Source: Solibacillus sp. R5-41 (lineage in GTDB: Bacteria > Bacillota > Bacilli > Bacillales_A > Planococcaceae). From it: 64,000 nt of DNA. A program made the position numbers and the translations under genes. How positions within the stretch are numbered: position 1 is the stretch's first letter; every line of letters starts with the position of its first letter. The stretch spans positions 3,836,001-3,900,000 of the forward strand of contig NZ_CP024123.1 in NCBI RefSeq assembly GCF_002736105.1. Reading direction: 5' to 3'. The notes beneath the pieces are model-generated. The model had not been told where the DNA came from. It made no database searches and was given only the letters and a program-made list of their open reading frames with translations. Shown here in pieces: positions 17,241-26,347 of the stretch.

Positions 17241-17285
17241 AAAAACGCCTCCCTTTAGCACCTGATTCGTGCGTGAAGGAAGGCG
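17241..17285 (-). terminator. Terminator of the cyd operon
   Basis: CGCCTCCCTT (17246-17255) pairs with AAGGAAGGCG (17276-17285), with an inner stem; the minus strand continues TTTTTTA. Confidence 0.85.
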
Positions 17286-17289
17286 ATTA

Positions 17290-17394
17290 TTATTGTTTCT
17301 TACTTAACTTATCATTAGGTGCTGTATAAAATGCAATAAATAACGTGAGCACGACGACAATAAATGGTGCGACAAAAATAAGAAATCCGCTCAT
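17290..17394 (-). CDS. cydS: Cytochrome bd small subunit, CydS-like (34 residues)
   Basis: An ATG at 17394 with AGGAGG eight bases upstream opens 12 bases after the cydB stop and gives 34 residues: one membrane helix (MSGFLIFVAPFIVVVLTLF, about 3-23) and a short charged tail ending LSKKQ. Position, size and a single N-terminal helix match CydS, the third subunit of Geobacillus-type cytochrome bd oxidases, though the sequence itself is short. It is followed at once by the operon terminator. It probably packs against CydA and stabilises the haem site. Missed by length cutoffs. Confidence 0.82.
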   Translation of the reverse strand: MSGFLIFVAPFIVVVLTLFIAFYTAPNDKLSKKQ

Positions 17395-17406
17395 TGTTGC
17401 TTCCTC

Positions 17407-18432
17407 CTATACATGCTCATCATGTATTCCTCGAACATAGTCTTTGTTAAATACAAACAGTTTGAACAATAAAATAAGTGAGGGAATTAATAAAGCCGCG
17501 CCAAATATAAACGCGATAATTAATGCAATAGCCATTTCTTTATTGGTAAAGCCATCGTATATCGTTAAATACGGATACAATAAATACGGATAATGCGAGA
17601 TGCCGTAAGCAAAGAAGGCAAATCCAAATTGACTAAATAGTAAAATGACCGCCAAGCCGTATTTTTTCTTTGTCCATAATAGCCATGTCGTAATGAAAAA
17701 GAGAATAGCCGAAATGGCAAATAGCCACCACACATCCACCATATTTTCAAAACGGAATGGATTATGCCCACGAAACTCAATAATAATTCCAATCGCAGCG
17801 ATTGCCAATGGTGCAGACCAAATTAACGCAAATTTCCGCATTAAATTCGATGCTTTATAATCTTTTGCTTTAAACGCATACCATGTTAAAAAAACCGCTG
17901 AAATATAAAGCACAGCAACAATACTTAAAACGACAATGCTCCAAGTTAACGGGCTCGTAAACAACGCCTTATAATTAAGCTGGGGGTAGTTGCTAACCAT
18001 TTCCACATAGCCTCCCTCTGAAATGGTAAATACTACTGACAGTGAGGCGGGTATTAATAATCCAGCTAAACCGTAAGCTGTGGCATACCCTTTATGCCCC
18101 GTCACTCCATACGATTCAAACGCATAATAGGCACCTCGAATGGATAAAAGTATTAATGAAATGCTGACTGGCACAAGTAAAAGCGTTCCATAATAAAAGG
18201 CGGTTTGTGGGAAAAAGCCCACCATGCCAACAAAGAAAAATACGAGAAAGACATTCGTTACTTCCCAAACAGGTGATAAATAACGTTTAATGACATCACT
18301 TAAAATATCCGAGCGATTCGTTAACACGCTATACGCATTATAAAATCCAGCACCGAAGTCTATGGAGGCGATAATGACATAGCCGAAAAGAAATGCCCAA
18401 AGCACGCAAATTCCAATAAGCTCTAAACTCAT
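17407..18432 (-). CDS. cydB: Cytochrome bd ubiquinol/menaquinol oxidase subunit II
   Basis: 341 residues with about nine membrane helices; opening LELIGICVLWAFLFGYVIIA and the motif SIDFGAGFYN are typical of CydB. The ATG overlaps the cydA stop by 4 bases (ATGA), so translation is coupled. With CydA it forms the quinol oxidase that reduces oxygen to water in the cytoplasmic membrane, useful at low oxygen. Operon cydA-cydB-cydS; no cydCD in this window. Confidence 0.93.
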   Translation of the reverse strand: MSLELIGICVLWAFLFGYVIIASIDFGAGFYNAYSVLTNRSDILSDVIKRYLSPVWEVTNVFLVFFFVGMVGFFPQTAFYYGTLLLVPVSISLILLSIRGAYYAFESYGVTGHKGYATAYGLAGLLIPASLSVVFTISEGGYVEMVSNYPQLNYKALFTSPLTWSIVVLSIVAVLYISAVFLTWYAFKAKDYKASNLMRKFALIWSAPLAIAAIGIIIEFRGHNPFRFENMVDVWWLFAISAILFFITTWLLWTKKKYGLAVILLFSQFGFAFFAYGISHYPYLLYPYLTIYDGFTNKEMAIALIIAFIFGAALLIPSLILLFKLFVFNKDYVRGIHDEHV

Positions 18433-19766
18433 ATGACGTCCCTCTCTTTCCTTCTTGCGATTTCATTTTCTATTGGATTCTTTTTAAACATGCGGTGCAA
18501 TGTGATAATACTACCCATAGCTAGAACAAAATAAAGTGCCGAGAACAAAATCAGCATTAAGTCGACGTATTCACTCGTTGTTGCGCCCTGTTCTGTACGC
18601 ATAATTCCTCGTAATAGCCAAGGTTGTCTTCCTACCTCAGCTAGCCACCACCCTAATTCTATCGCAATGACTGATAGTGGTCCTCCCGCTACAACAATCC
18701 ATCGAAACCATTTTGTTTGAATAAACGCCCAACCACGCCACAGTGCAAGTAAGTATAAGAGGGAAAGTGCCACCATAAACATTCCGATCATCACCATTCC
18801 ATCAAATAAATAATGAATATAGTATGGGGGATGTTCGTCTACGGGAAACTTATCTAGCCCAATCACCTCTGCGGTTGGATTACTATGTGCCAAAATACTT
18901 AAAGCATAGGGAATTTTCAATGCATATTTTATTTCCCCATCATCTAGTACACCAAACAAAATAAGCGGTGCATTCGGCTCGGTTTCAAAATGCCATTCTG
19001 CTGCTGCAAGCTTTTCTGGCTGGTATTCCGCTAAATATTTGCCCGAAAAGTCACCAACAATAGCCGTAGCAACCGCAAATATAAAGCCTAATTTCATCAG
19101 TAAATAAAGCGATTTCTTATGATATTCATGCTTTGACCCGCGCAATAAACGATACGCTGCAATGGATGCTAATAAAAACGCGCATGTCATATAGGCAGTC
19201 AATAATACATGTGCTACTTTCGTTGGCATTGCTGGATTGAACATCGCAACAAGTGGTTGAATATTAATTACTTGCCCATCGACAATATCGAAGCCTTGTG
19301 GTGCATTCATAAACGCATTTAAAACGGTAATAAACACCGAGGACATTGATGCCCCTATCGCTACCGGAATAAGTAACAGCATATGCTTTTTTTGATTTTC
19401 AAAACGATCCCATGTGTATAAATAAATACCTAAGAATATCGCCTCGAAAAAGAAAGCAAATGTTTCTAAAAACAGCGGCAAGGCAATTAATTGACCTGCC
19501 ATTTGCATAAAGTTCGGCCATAATAACGATAATTGGAGACCGATTACAGTGCCTGTCACTACGCCAACCGCAACGGTAATCACAAAACCTCTTGCCCAGC
19601 GTCTTGCCATTAATATATAGTGTTCATCATTATTTTTAATCCCAATCCATTGGGCAATCATAATCAAAATTGGAACACCAACGCCAATTGTGGCGTAAAT
19701 AATATGAAATGATAGCGTAACTTCTGTTAAAATACGGCTCCAAAATACCGCAGAATCATTGATCAC
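18429..19766 (-). CDS. cydA: Cytochrome bd ubiquinol/menaquinol oxidase subunit I
   Basis: Best start is GTG at 19766: AAAGGAG lies eight bases upstream and VINDSAVFWSRILTEVTLSF is the usual CydA beginning. The longer frame to 19901 runs through an intergenic repeat (19791-19818) and has no ribosome site. That leaves 445 residues, normal for the short-Q-loop type. Key features: SFHIIYATIG with the haem-ligand His, LPLFLETFAFFFEAIFLG with conserved Glu, the Q-loop around GKYLAEYQPEKLAAAEW with the quinol-site Lys/Glu, and GWWLAEVGRQPW. It binds the three haems and the quinol. Confidence 0.94.
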   Translation of the reverse strand: MINDSAVFWSRILTEVTLSFHIIYATIGVGVPILIMIAQWIGIKNNDEHYILMARRWARGFVITVAVGVVTGTVIGLQLSLLWPNFMQMAGQLIALPLFLETFAFFFEAIFLGIYLYTWDRFENQKKHMLLLIPVAIGASMSSVFITVLNAFMNAPQGFDIVDGQVINIQPLVAMFNPAMPTKVAHVLLTAYMTCAFLLASIAAYRLLRGSKHEYHKKSLYLLMKLGFIFAVATAIVGDFSGKYLAEYQPEKLAAAEWHFETEPNAPLILFGVLDDGEIKYALKIPYALSILAHSNPTAEVIGLDKFPVDEHPPYYIHYLFDGMVMIGMFMVALSLLYLLALWRGWAFIQTKWFRWIVVAGGPLSVIAIELGWWLAEVGRQPWLLRGIMRTEQGATTSEYVDLMLILFSALYFVLAMGSIITLHRMFKKNPIENEIARRKERDVI

Positions 19767-19790
19767 TTTATTTTCTCCTTTCATAAATCG

Positions 19791-19818
19791 AATCAACTTC
19801 GCCTCGGCGTAATTGATT
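19791..19818. repeat. Intergenic palindromic repeat, partial copy 1
   Basis: AATCAACTTCGCCTCGGCGT and the following TTGATT form a near-perfect palindrome related to the head of the repeat seen complete at 28351 and 39923. Confidence 0.5.
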
Positions 19819-19901
19819 CCAATTTTGAATTGTGCTAACTGACCAGCATCGTGCAGGCCTCCTTCAAAATCTGTGATATCGCCTGGAGGCATCATTTTCA
19901 T

Positions 19902-20350
19902 TCAACAGGCTTTTAAATGCATACTGAACGAAGATAAATAGTACTCATTCTATTACTATACCCATCTCATGACATTTCGAACGCTTAAATTTCATTTCTG
20001 TTCGATTGATTTTGGTGCGGTTCTTCTAATATTGATTCAAATAAAGTATGTGCTTGTGAGACTGGCTAAGCACATGAGCTACACTGCTTTGTGCAGGGAC
20101 AGCCTCTATAAATGTTTCCTATTCTGAAGCTTTCTGCATTTAGAGAGCAGCAAACGTGGAAGGCGGCGTATTCTTAGTTAGGCCTCCACTCCAATCAACT
20201 TACATTTTCACACTTAATTTTTATAGACAAACTAGCCAGCTTAACGAAAATATAGTGCCAAGAACATGCCGTGAGATGGATCAGGCAGTATATGTGGCTA
20301 GCGTAAAAGTTTTTAAACATATTTTGGTATTGGGCCATAATTCTTTTCTA
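19902..20350. other. Gap upstream of cydA and beyond dgkB
   Basis: No gene supported. A small hairpin (TGTGCTT/AAGCACA, about 20050-20076) is visible. The 81-codon plus-strand frame at 20156 has no ribosome site or recognisable content. No clear Rex-type TTGTGA...TCACAA operator for cyd was found. Confidence 0.4.
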
Positions 20351-20356
20351 GACAAA

Positions 20357-20391
20357 AAAGCATGTAAAGACATTGTGTCCTTACATGCTTT
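20357..20391 (-). terminator. Terminator of dgkB
   Basis: AAAGCATGTAA pairs with TTACATGCTTT; the minus strand continues with TTTTTT. Confidence 0.85.
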
Positions 20392-20405
20392 AATCAATTA
20401 ATGTA

Positions 20406-21323
20406 TTACATTTTATCTTCTTCACGAATTTCATCGATTGGTACAAATACTTCGATATGACGTTTTAAATTTTGGAATACCGCAGGGGCATCTCCACCGT
20501 ACTCACCATCTAAATTTAAGTGTACCTCTGCCTCAGAAGTAACTTTGACGCGGCTCGCTTTACGATAAATAAGGCGTTCATCATTTAAATGCTCGCCCCG
20601 TAAAGCAAGGGATGCGATTCGAACAAAGTCCGCGATATTGCATTCCTTTAAAATCATCACGGTAAATAATCCGTCATTAATCGTTGCATCTGGGGCAATT
20701 TTTTCAAAGCCACCTACAGAGTTCGTTAAACCACATAGGAACATCATCGCATTGCCATCAAATACTTCATCGTCCATTTCAATTGTCATTTGTGTTGCTT
20801 TAATGGAAGGAATCATTTCAATCCCTTTTAAATAGTAAGCTAATTGACCGAGCATCGTTTTCATTTTGCTCGGCACTTCGTATGTCAGCTCTGTAATACG
20901 TCCACCCGCGGCAATATTAATGAAATAGCGTTCCTCATTTAATATTCCAACATCCACCGGAATCGTTTCTCCTGCAATAATAATGTCTAGTGCTTCATCA
21001 ATTTTCCGTGGGATATGAACCGCACGTGCAAAATCATTCGTTGTTCCCATTGGAATTAATCCAATTTTTGGACGGTTTTCACATTGACTAACGCCTGAGA
21101 CAACTTCATTCAATGTACCATCTCCACCAACAGCAATAACGATATCAAATTGGCGATTTACAGCATCGATCGTCGCCTTTGTTGCATCTCCAGCTCCTGT
21201 TGTTGCATGGCAAGACGTTTCATAACCTGCTATTTCTAGTTTTTCTAATACTTCTGGTAAATGTTTTTTAAAAGTTTCTCGACCAGAAGTTGGATTATAA
21301 ATAATTCGTGCTCTTTTCATCAT
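20406..21323 (-). CDS. dgkB: Diacylglycerol kinase DgkB (DagK/YerQ family)
   Basis: 305 residues. The nucleotide-binding signature AVGGDGTLNEVVSGV (about 64-78), the opening RARIIYNPTSGRE and GLIPMGTTNDFARA are diagnostic of soluble DgkB lipid kinases. It phosphorylates diacylglycerol to phosphatidic acid, recycling the lipid left by lipoteichoic acid synthesis. In B. subtilis yerQ lies just before yefA; the same order holds here with cyd genes inserted. Ends in its own terminator. Confidence 0.93.
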   Translation of the reverse strand: MMKRARIIYNPTSGRETFKKHLPEVLEKLEIAGYETSCHATTGAGDATKATIDAVNRQFDIVIAVGGDGTLNEVVSGVSQCENRPKIGLIPMGTTNDFARAVHIPRKIDEALDIIIAGETIPVDVGILNEERYFINIAAGGRITELTYEVPSKMKTMLGQLAYYLKGIEMIPSIKATQMTIEMDDEVFDGNAMMFLCGLTNSVGGFEKIAPDATINDGLFTVMILKECNIADFVRIASLALRGEHLNDERLIYRKASRVKVTSEAEVHLNLDGEYGGDAPAVFQNLKRHIEVFVPIDEIREEDKM

Positions 21324-21449
21324 TATCTCATCCTGATTTATTATTTTTTACCATGTTAAAAGTATACTGTTGGTTGTTTCAAGAATGCAACTCTCGCTTG
21401 TATATTAGCTTAATTAGATTCTCTTCAATTATACGTTCCTTCCAAAAAT

Positions 21450-21485
21450 AAGTTCCTACTATTATTAATAGTAAGAACTTTTTTT
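21450..21485. terminator. Hairpin terminator between the thioredoxin-like gene and dgkB
   Basis: AAGTTCCTACTATT and AATAGTAAGAACTT pair at 13 of 14 positions with loop ATT region, T-rich on both sides. It serves the minus-strand thioredoxin-like gene. Confidence 0.75.
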
Positions 21486-21501
21486 ACACGGTATACTCCG
21501 C

Positions 21502-22059
21502 TTATAAAACAGCTTCCACTGTCTTTTTAAAATCTTCGTACACATAAGACCACATTTGAGGTGATTCTGTATATTGCGTCTTAATATTTCCATACATCGC
21601 TTTTTGTGCTTCTTCAAAATTTGGATCTTCTTTATCCGGAAGCTGCGCGCGACTTTCCATAACGAATTGTTGTAATTGTGGCGCACGTGGCCCCCAATGC
21701 CCTAGTACTTCTCCGGCTTCATTTAATATGATATAAATCGGAATTGCTCTTCCGCCATTTGTTAAATAGCGATCGATTAAATCCGTATCTGCATCACGCA
21801 ATACTGTGCGAATTTCGACATTAGCTGCTTCTGCAATTTTTCGGATGATTGGATTGTTTAGCATCGCATCCCCACACCAATCTTCTGTAATCGCCAAAAT
21901 ATGAACATTTGCATTTTTTAACTTTTCAATAAAGGCATCATCCTGTGCCACTTCAAAATTTTCATAAATAGAAAAACTATATTCTTTTAGCTGAGACATA
22001 TCCTCCATGTAATTTCCCATGTCTTTACTTTCTTCAAAATAATGCTGCTCTGTTTTCAT
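21502..22059 (-). CDS. Thioredoxin-family protein with a single active-site cysteine
   Basis: 185 residues. AITEDWCGDAMLNNPIIR (about 54-73) aligns with the thioredoxin active-site helix, but only one Cys is present where thioredoxin has CGPC, and the cis-proline element appears as GGRAIPIYIILNEAGEVLG. This is the Thioredoxin_9 pattern found in many bacilli. With one Cys it cannot act as a simple dithiol reductase; it may work by a thiol with a partner. The C-terminal 60 residues are a helical extension. GGGAGG lies seven bases before the ATG. Confidence 0.75.
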   Translation of the reverse strand: MKTEQHYFEESKDMGNYMEDMSQLKEYSFSIYENFEVAQDDAFIEKLKNANVHILAITEDWCGDAMLNNPIIRKIAEAANVEIRTVLRDADTDLIDRYLTNGGRAIPIYIILNEAGEVLGHWGPRAPQLQQFVMESRAQLPDKEDPNFEEAQKAMYGNIKTQYTESPQMWSYVYEDFKKTVEAVL

Positions 22060-22149
22060 TTCGATTACCTCCCTATTCGTATAAATCCATTTTGACGCTT
22101 TTTACGAAGAAATGAAAGGATAATTATTCCACATCGTCCGAATACCGCA

Positions 22150-22254
22150 ATCAATTACGCCTCAGCTAACTTTAGTTTATATTTTTTTCGAGCATGCTCG
22201 AAAAGTTACTCTAAAAATCTATGACATCCGCCGAGGGATTAATCAAGTTAAACT
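22150..22254 (+). repeat. Intergenic palindromic repeat, copy 2
   Basis: Begins TCAATTACGCCTCAGCTAAC, contains the palindrome TTTTCGAGCATGCTCGAAAA, and ends with GACATCCGCCGAGGG. Copy 3 at 24371 is the same variant inverted. Confidence 0.6.
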
Positions 22255-22513
22255 AGAACAAAAAGCTCCTTTCTTTCCTCATGACACACTCTAAGTAAGA
22301 TTAAATGTGTCCATTTTGTGACAAATCAAATTATTCGTATAATTCAAAACTAACAATTTTCACTTGCGTTTTTACCTCGAATTCAAAGTAATCCATTTCT
22401 TTTTTACTATGCGCATAACATATTCTGTAATTTATTAAAAATCTATGAATATTCTAAATTATTTTACTTATTTTATTTTTAAATTTTTTTTTAAAATAGT
22501 CTATTTTTCTCAA

Positions 22514-22562
22514 TAATATTTTGATATATTGAATTAACGCATCAAAATATTATCAGAAAATT
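22514..22562 (+). promoter_or_regulatory. Possible control region of oppA: inverted repeat and CodY-like box
   Basis: TAATATTTTGAT (22514-22525) and ATCAAAATATTA (22541-22552) are a perfect 12-bp inverted repeat. TATTATCAGAAAATT (22548-22562) matches the CodY consensus AATTTTCWGAAAATT at about 13 of 15 positions. CodY control of peptide uptake is common in bacilli; here it is inference. The rest of 22255-22513 is very AT-rich without a frame. Confidence 0.4.
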
Positions 22563-22595
22563 TAATTTACATGATTTTCTAGGGGGGACTATTTA

Positions 22596-24221
22596 ATGAA
22601 GTATAACAAAGTAGTATTACCAGCAATGGCTCTTTCTCTGTCTGCATTTTTAGCAGCATGTGGCAGCGATGACACGACGAAAGACACAGACAAAAATGCA
22701 TCAGGTGACGCAGCAAAAGAATTAAACTTATTAATTACATCTGAGCCACCTAAATTACACCCACAATTAGCGACAGATTCAACTTCTGGAGCAATTATCG
22801 GAAACGCATTTGAAGGTTTAACAACAATGGTGAATGGTGAGCCTATTTTAGCAGCTGCCGAAGATTACAAAGTTTCTGATGACCTACTTACTTACACATT
22901 TACGTTGCGTGATGCAGAGTGGTCAAACGGCGATAAAGTGACTGCTGAAGACTTTGCTTTTGCTTGGTTATGGGGATTAAATCCAGAAAACGCTTCTGAA
23001 TATCCATCAATCCTTTATGCAATTAAAGGTGCAGAAAAATATAACAATGGACAAGGTACTGCTGAAGAAGTAGGTATTAAAGCGATCGATGAAAAAACAC
23101 TTGAAGTTACTCTAGAAGCTCCTACACCTTATTTCTTAGAGTTAACAGCTTTCAGAACATTCTTCCCGATTCACAAAGCAACAGCTGAAGCGAATCCAAA
23201 TTGGTTCACAGAAGCAGATTCTTATGTATCAAACGGTCCATACAACTTAGCTTCTTGGGCTCACTCAAGTGAAATGGTATTAGAGAAACGTGATACGTAT
23301 TGGGATGCTGAAAATGTAGATATCGAAAAAGTAAACGTTGCAATGGTTGAGTCTGAAACGACACAAATGACGATGTTTGACAATAATGAAGTGGACTTCT
23401 TAGGTGCACCATTTGGAACAATTTCACTTGATTCAATTGACCGCTTAAAATCTGAAGATAAGTTAAACGTATCTGATTTATCAGGTATTTACTGGTATAA
23501 ATTCAATACGGAAGATGATGTAATGCAAAACGAAAACATTCGTAAAGCGTTATCATTATCGATCGACCGTGAAGGGTTAGTTAAAAACATCACTAAAGGT
23601 GAGCAAGAGCCAGCACTTGGTATTGTTCCAAACTCTGTTGCAGGTTTCGGCGATGACGAAGGTTACTTCCAAGATGCGAACTATGAAGAAGCGAAGAAGT
23701 ATTTAGACGCTGGTCTTAAAGAATTAGGTCTTGCAAGCGCTGCTGACTTAGAAATTAAAGTTTCTTACAACACTTCAGAAGCACACGCTGCAATCGCACA
23801 ATTCATCCAACAAGGTTGGACGAAAAACTTAGGCATCAAGATTAAGCTTGATAATGCTGAATGGCAAGTATATTTAGACAAAATCAACGGTGGCGATTAC
23901 CAAGTAGGTCGTATGGGTTGGTCTGCTGACTACAACGATGCATACTCGTTCTTAGAAATGTACAGCTCAGCAGAAAATGGAAATAACCAAACTGGCTGGA
24001 GCAACGCAGAGTATACGAAATTACTTAAAGAATCTACAACAGAAACAGATTCTGCTAAACGTTTAGAAAAATTATTAGAAGCAGAAGCTATTATTATGGA
24101 AGACATGCCAGTAGCACCTATCTACTTCCAAACAAACTTAAATGTTGTTTCGGATAAAGTAGAAAACATGGTACCAGATGCAAAAGGTACCATCAACCTT
24201 AAATACGTTGACGTTAAATAA
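22596..24221 (+). CDS. oppA: Oligopeptide-binding lipoprotein OppA
   Basis: 541 residues, ATG with AGGGGGG upstream. Signal peptide and lipobox LAAC, lipidated Cys22, then an SBP_bac_5 domain: LNLLITSEPPKLHPQLATDS at about 43, the family signature around DKVTAEDFAFAWLWGLNP, and NIRKALSLSIDREGLVKN. It binds peptides outside the cell and hands them to OppBCDF encoded just downstream. It has a separate terminator after it, which can leave the binding protein in excess over the transporter core. MppA- or DppE-like specificity cannot be excluded. Confidence 0.92.
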   Translation: MKYNKVVLPAMALSLSAFLAACGSDDTTKDTDKNASGDAAKELNLLITSEPPKLHPQLATDSTSGAIIGNAFEGLTTMVNGEPILAAAEDYKVSDDLLTYTFTLRDAEWSNGDKVTAEDFAFAWLWGLNPENASEYPSILYAIKGAEKYNNGQGTAEEVGIKAIDEKTLEVTLEAPTPYFLELTAFRTFFPIHKATAEANPNWFTEADSYVSNGPYNLASWAHSSEMVLEKRDTYWDAENVDIEKVNVAMVESETTQMTMFDNNEVDFLGAPFGTISLDSIDRLKSEDKLNVSDLSGIYWYKFNTEDDVMQNENIRKALSLSIDREGLVKNITKGEQEPALGIVPNSVAGFGDDEGYFQDANYEEAKKYLDAGLKELGLASAADLEIKVSYNTSEAHAAIAQFIQQGWTKNLGIKIKLDNAEWQVYLDKINGGDYQVGRMGWSADYNDAYSFLEMYSSAENGNNQTGWSNAEYTKLLKESTTETDSAKRLEKLLEAEAIIMEDMPVAPIYFQTNLNVVSDKVENMVPDAKGTINLKYVDVK

Positions 24222-24285
24222 CATCTTGTAAACTTCATACAAAAACTCATGCGAACACATGAGATGCTTGTCTTTTTCAAGTATG

Positions 24286-24322
24286 AAGGCTGCTGAAACA
24301 TTCATTTGTTTCAAGCAGCCTT
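24286..24322 (+). terminator. Terminator after oppA
   Basis: AAGGCTGCTGAAACA and TGTTTCAAGCAGCCTT form a long stem followed by TTCC; probably partial, giving more oppA than oppBCDF message. Confidence 0.7.
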
Positions 24323-24370
24323 TCCTGTTATATGAAAATATTCTAAATATTTAAACTTAATTTGTTAGGT

Positions 24371-24450
24371 CCCAAACCCCGGCGGATGTCACAGATTTTA
24401 TCGTGCATGTTTGATAAAAATCTAGACTAAAGCTAGCCGTGGCATAATTA
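24371..24450 (-). repeat. Intergenic palindromic repeat, copy 3 (inverted)
   Basis: Reverse complement reads TAATTATGCCACGGCTAGCT through ATGCACG to GACATCCGCCGGGG, the same variant as copy 2. It lies between oppA and oppB. Confidence 0.55.
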
Positions 24451-24468
24451 AAAAAGGAGGTATGGACA

Positions 24469-25398
24469 TTGTTAAAATTTATTATTAAACGATTACTATA
24501 TATCGTCCTAGCAATGTATTTAATTATTACAGCGACATTCTTCTTAATGCAGCTTGCACCAGGTAGTCCATTCGCGAGTGAACGTGACCTACCACCTGCA
24601 ATTGAAGAGCAACTAAACGCAAAATATGGGCTGGATAATCCTTGGTATATCCAATATAAAGATTATTTAGTCGACACGATGACTTTTGATTTTGGTGAAT
24701 CAATGAAGTACACAGGACGATCAACAAATGACCTTATCACTGAAAGTTTCCCTGTTTCCCTTGCTTTAGGTCTTCAAGCAATGATCTTGGCGATTGGGAT
24801 TGGGATTTTACTAGGGGTTGTTTCGGCACTGTATCACAATAAGTTTCCAGACTATGCAGCAACGATTATCGCCATTTTGGGGATTTCGGTTCCGTCATTC
24901 ATTTTAGCTGGACTGCTCCAATATTATTTATCTTACAAGATGGGGTTATTCCCAGTAAGTGGTTGGAAAGGCTTCTCTTATACGATTTTACCGGCATTTG
25001 CGATTGCGATTACACACGCAGGCTTCATAGCTAAACTAACGCGTTCAAGTATGCTGGAGCAAAATAATAGTGATTACGTGAAACTAGCTCGTGCAAAAGG
25101 TCTTGGAAAATGGACAGTTGTGTTCAAGCATTCATTACGAAACGCATTATTACCAGTTGTGACGTACTTAGGACCTCTTTTTGCAGGAGTTATTACAGGA
25201 AGTTTCGTAATTGAGCAAATCTTTGCCGTTCCTGGACTTGGTCGCCACTTCGTAACAAGTATTACGAACCGTGACTATACAGTAATTATGGGAACTACTG
25301 TGTTCTATTCACTTATTTTATTATTTGCTGTATTAATTGTGGATATTTTATATAGCGTAATTGACCCACGTATTAAATTGAAAGGAGCGAAAAAGTAA
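24469..25398 (+). CDS. oppB: Oligopeptide ABC transporter permease OppB
   Basis: 309 residues from TTG at 24469, eight bases after AAAAAGGAGG. Six membrane helices; QLAPGSPFASERDLPP after helix 1 and the EAA loop KLARAKGLGKWTVVFKHSL (about 204-222) are the OppB/DppB signatures. It forms half of the membrane channel for peptides. Its TAA shares an A with the ATG of oppC. Confidence 0.94.
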   Translation: MLKFIIKRLLYIVLAMYLIITATFFLMQLAPGSPFASERDLPPAIEEQLNAKYGLDNPWYIQYKDYLVDTMTFDFGESMKYTGRSTNDLITESFPVSLALGLQAMILAIGIGILLGVVSALYHNKFPDYAATIIAILGISVPSFILAGLLQYYLSYKMGLFPVSGWKGFSYTILPAFAIAITHAGFIAKLTRSSMLEQNNSDYVKLARAKGLGKWTVVFKHSLRNALLPVVTYLGPLFAGVITGSFVIEQIFAVPGLGRHFVTSITNRDYTVIMGTTVFYSLILLFAVLIVDILYSVIDPRIKLKGAKK

Positions 25399-26333
25399 TG
25401 AATTTAGACAAACAGCAAATTCCAAAAATTGCACCTGAAATGTTTGAAGTTGTCGGTAATCAAACTCAAGAAACTGACGCACTCGCAAAAAAACAAGTGT
25501 CCTTTTGGAAGGAAGTATTTTATCGCTTCTCTCATAATAAACTGGCGATTGTTGGTTCAATCATATTAATCTTCATTACATTAATGGCCATTTTTGCTCC
25601 TATATTTTCATCTTTTAACTACGAAGAAAGCGTGGGATTATATAACAGTGCACCATCTGCTACACACTGGTTTGGTACAGATGACCTTGCTCGTGACATA
25701 TTTGTTCGTGCATGGGAAGGCGCTCGAATTTCACTATTTATCGGTATTACCGCTGCTATCATTGATTTAATTATCGGTGTTTTATGGGGGAGTATTGCCG
25801 GTCTTGCAGGTGGCCGTGTCGACAATATTATGATGCGTATTGCTGACGTTTTAACTGCCATTCCTTACTTACTTGTTGTTATTATTTTACTTGTAGTTAT
25901 GGAACCTGGTTTAGTGCCAATGATTATTGCCCTATCGATTACCGGCTGGGTGAATATGGCACGTATCGTTCGAGGTGAAGTATTAAAAATTAAAAACCAA
26001 GAGTACGTACTTGCAGCTCGTACACTAGGTGCGAACAATTGGCATATTATTAAACGCCATCTTATCCCAAATGCGATGGGTGCGATTTTAGTAACGATGA
26101 CAATGACAATTCCAAGTGCAATTTTCACAGAAAGTTTCCTAAGTTATTTAGGTTTAGGTGTTCAAGCTCCATTAGCCAGCTGGGGTACAATGGCCTCTGA
26201 AGGTTTCAAGGCTTTAACATCTGCCCCGTGGCGATTATTGTTCCCTGCCCTGTTAATCTCGGTAACAATTTTTGCGTTTAACGCAGTTGGTGACGGGCTC
26301 CGTGACGCACTTGATCCGAAATTACGTAAATAA
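25398..26333 (+). CDS. oppC: Oligopeptide ABC transporter permease OppC
   Basis: 311 residues. A cytoplasmic N-terminus of about 50 residues, then six membrane helices. HWFGTDDLARDIFVRAWEGA and the EAA loop YVLAARTLGANNWHIIKRHL are diagnostic of OppC/DppC. It partners OppB. The one-base overlap with oppB implies coupled translation. Confidence 0.94.
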   Translation: MNLDKQQIPKIAPEMFEVVGNQTQETDALAKKQVSFWKEVFYRFSHNKLAIVGSIILIFITLMAIFAPIFSSFNYEESVGLYNSAPSATHWFGTDDLARDIFVRAWEGARISLFIGITAAIIDLIIGVLWGSIAGLAGGRVDNIMMRIADVLTAIPYLLVVIILLVVMEPGLVPMIIALSITGWVNMARIVRGEVLKIKNQEYVLAARTLGANNWHIIKRHLIPNAMGAILVTMTMTIPSAIFTESFLSYLGLGVQAPLASWGTMASEGFKALTSAPWRLLFPALLISVTIFAFNAVGDGLRDALDPKLRK

Positions 26334-26347
26334 GGAGAGTGTACGCT

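Noticed and set aside
20156-20401. 81-codon plus-strand frame beyond dgkB
   Set aside because: Runs through the dgkB terminator, lacks a ribosome site and recognisable content.
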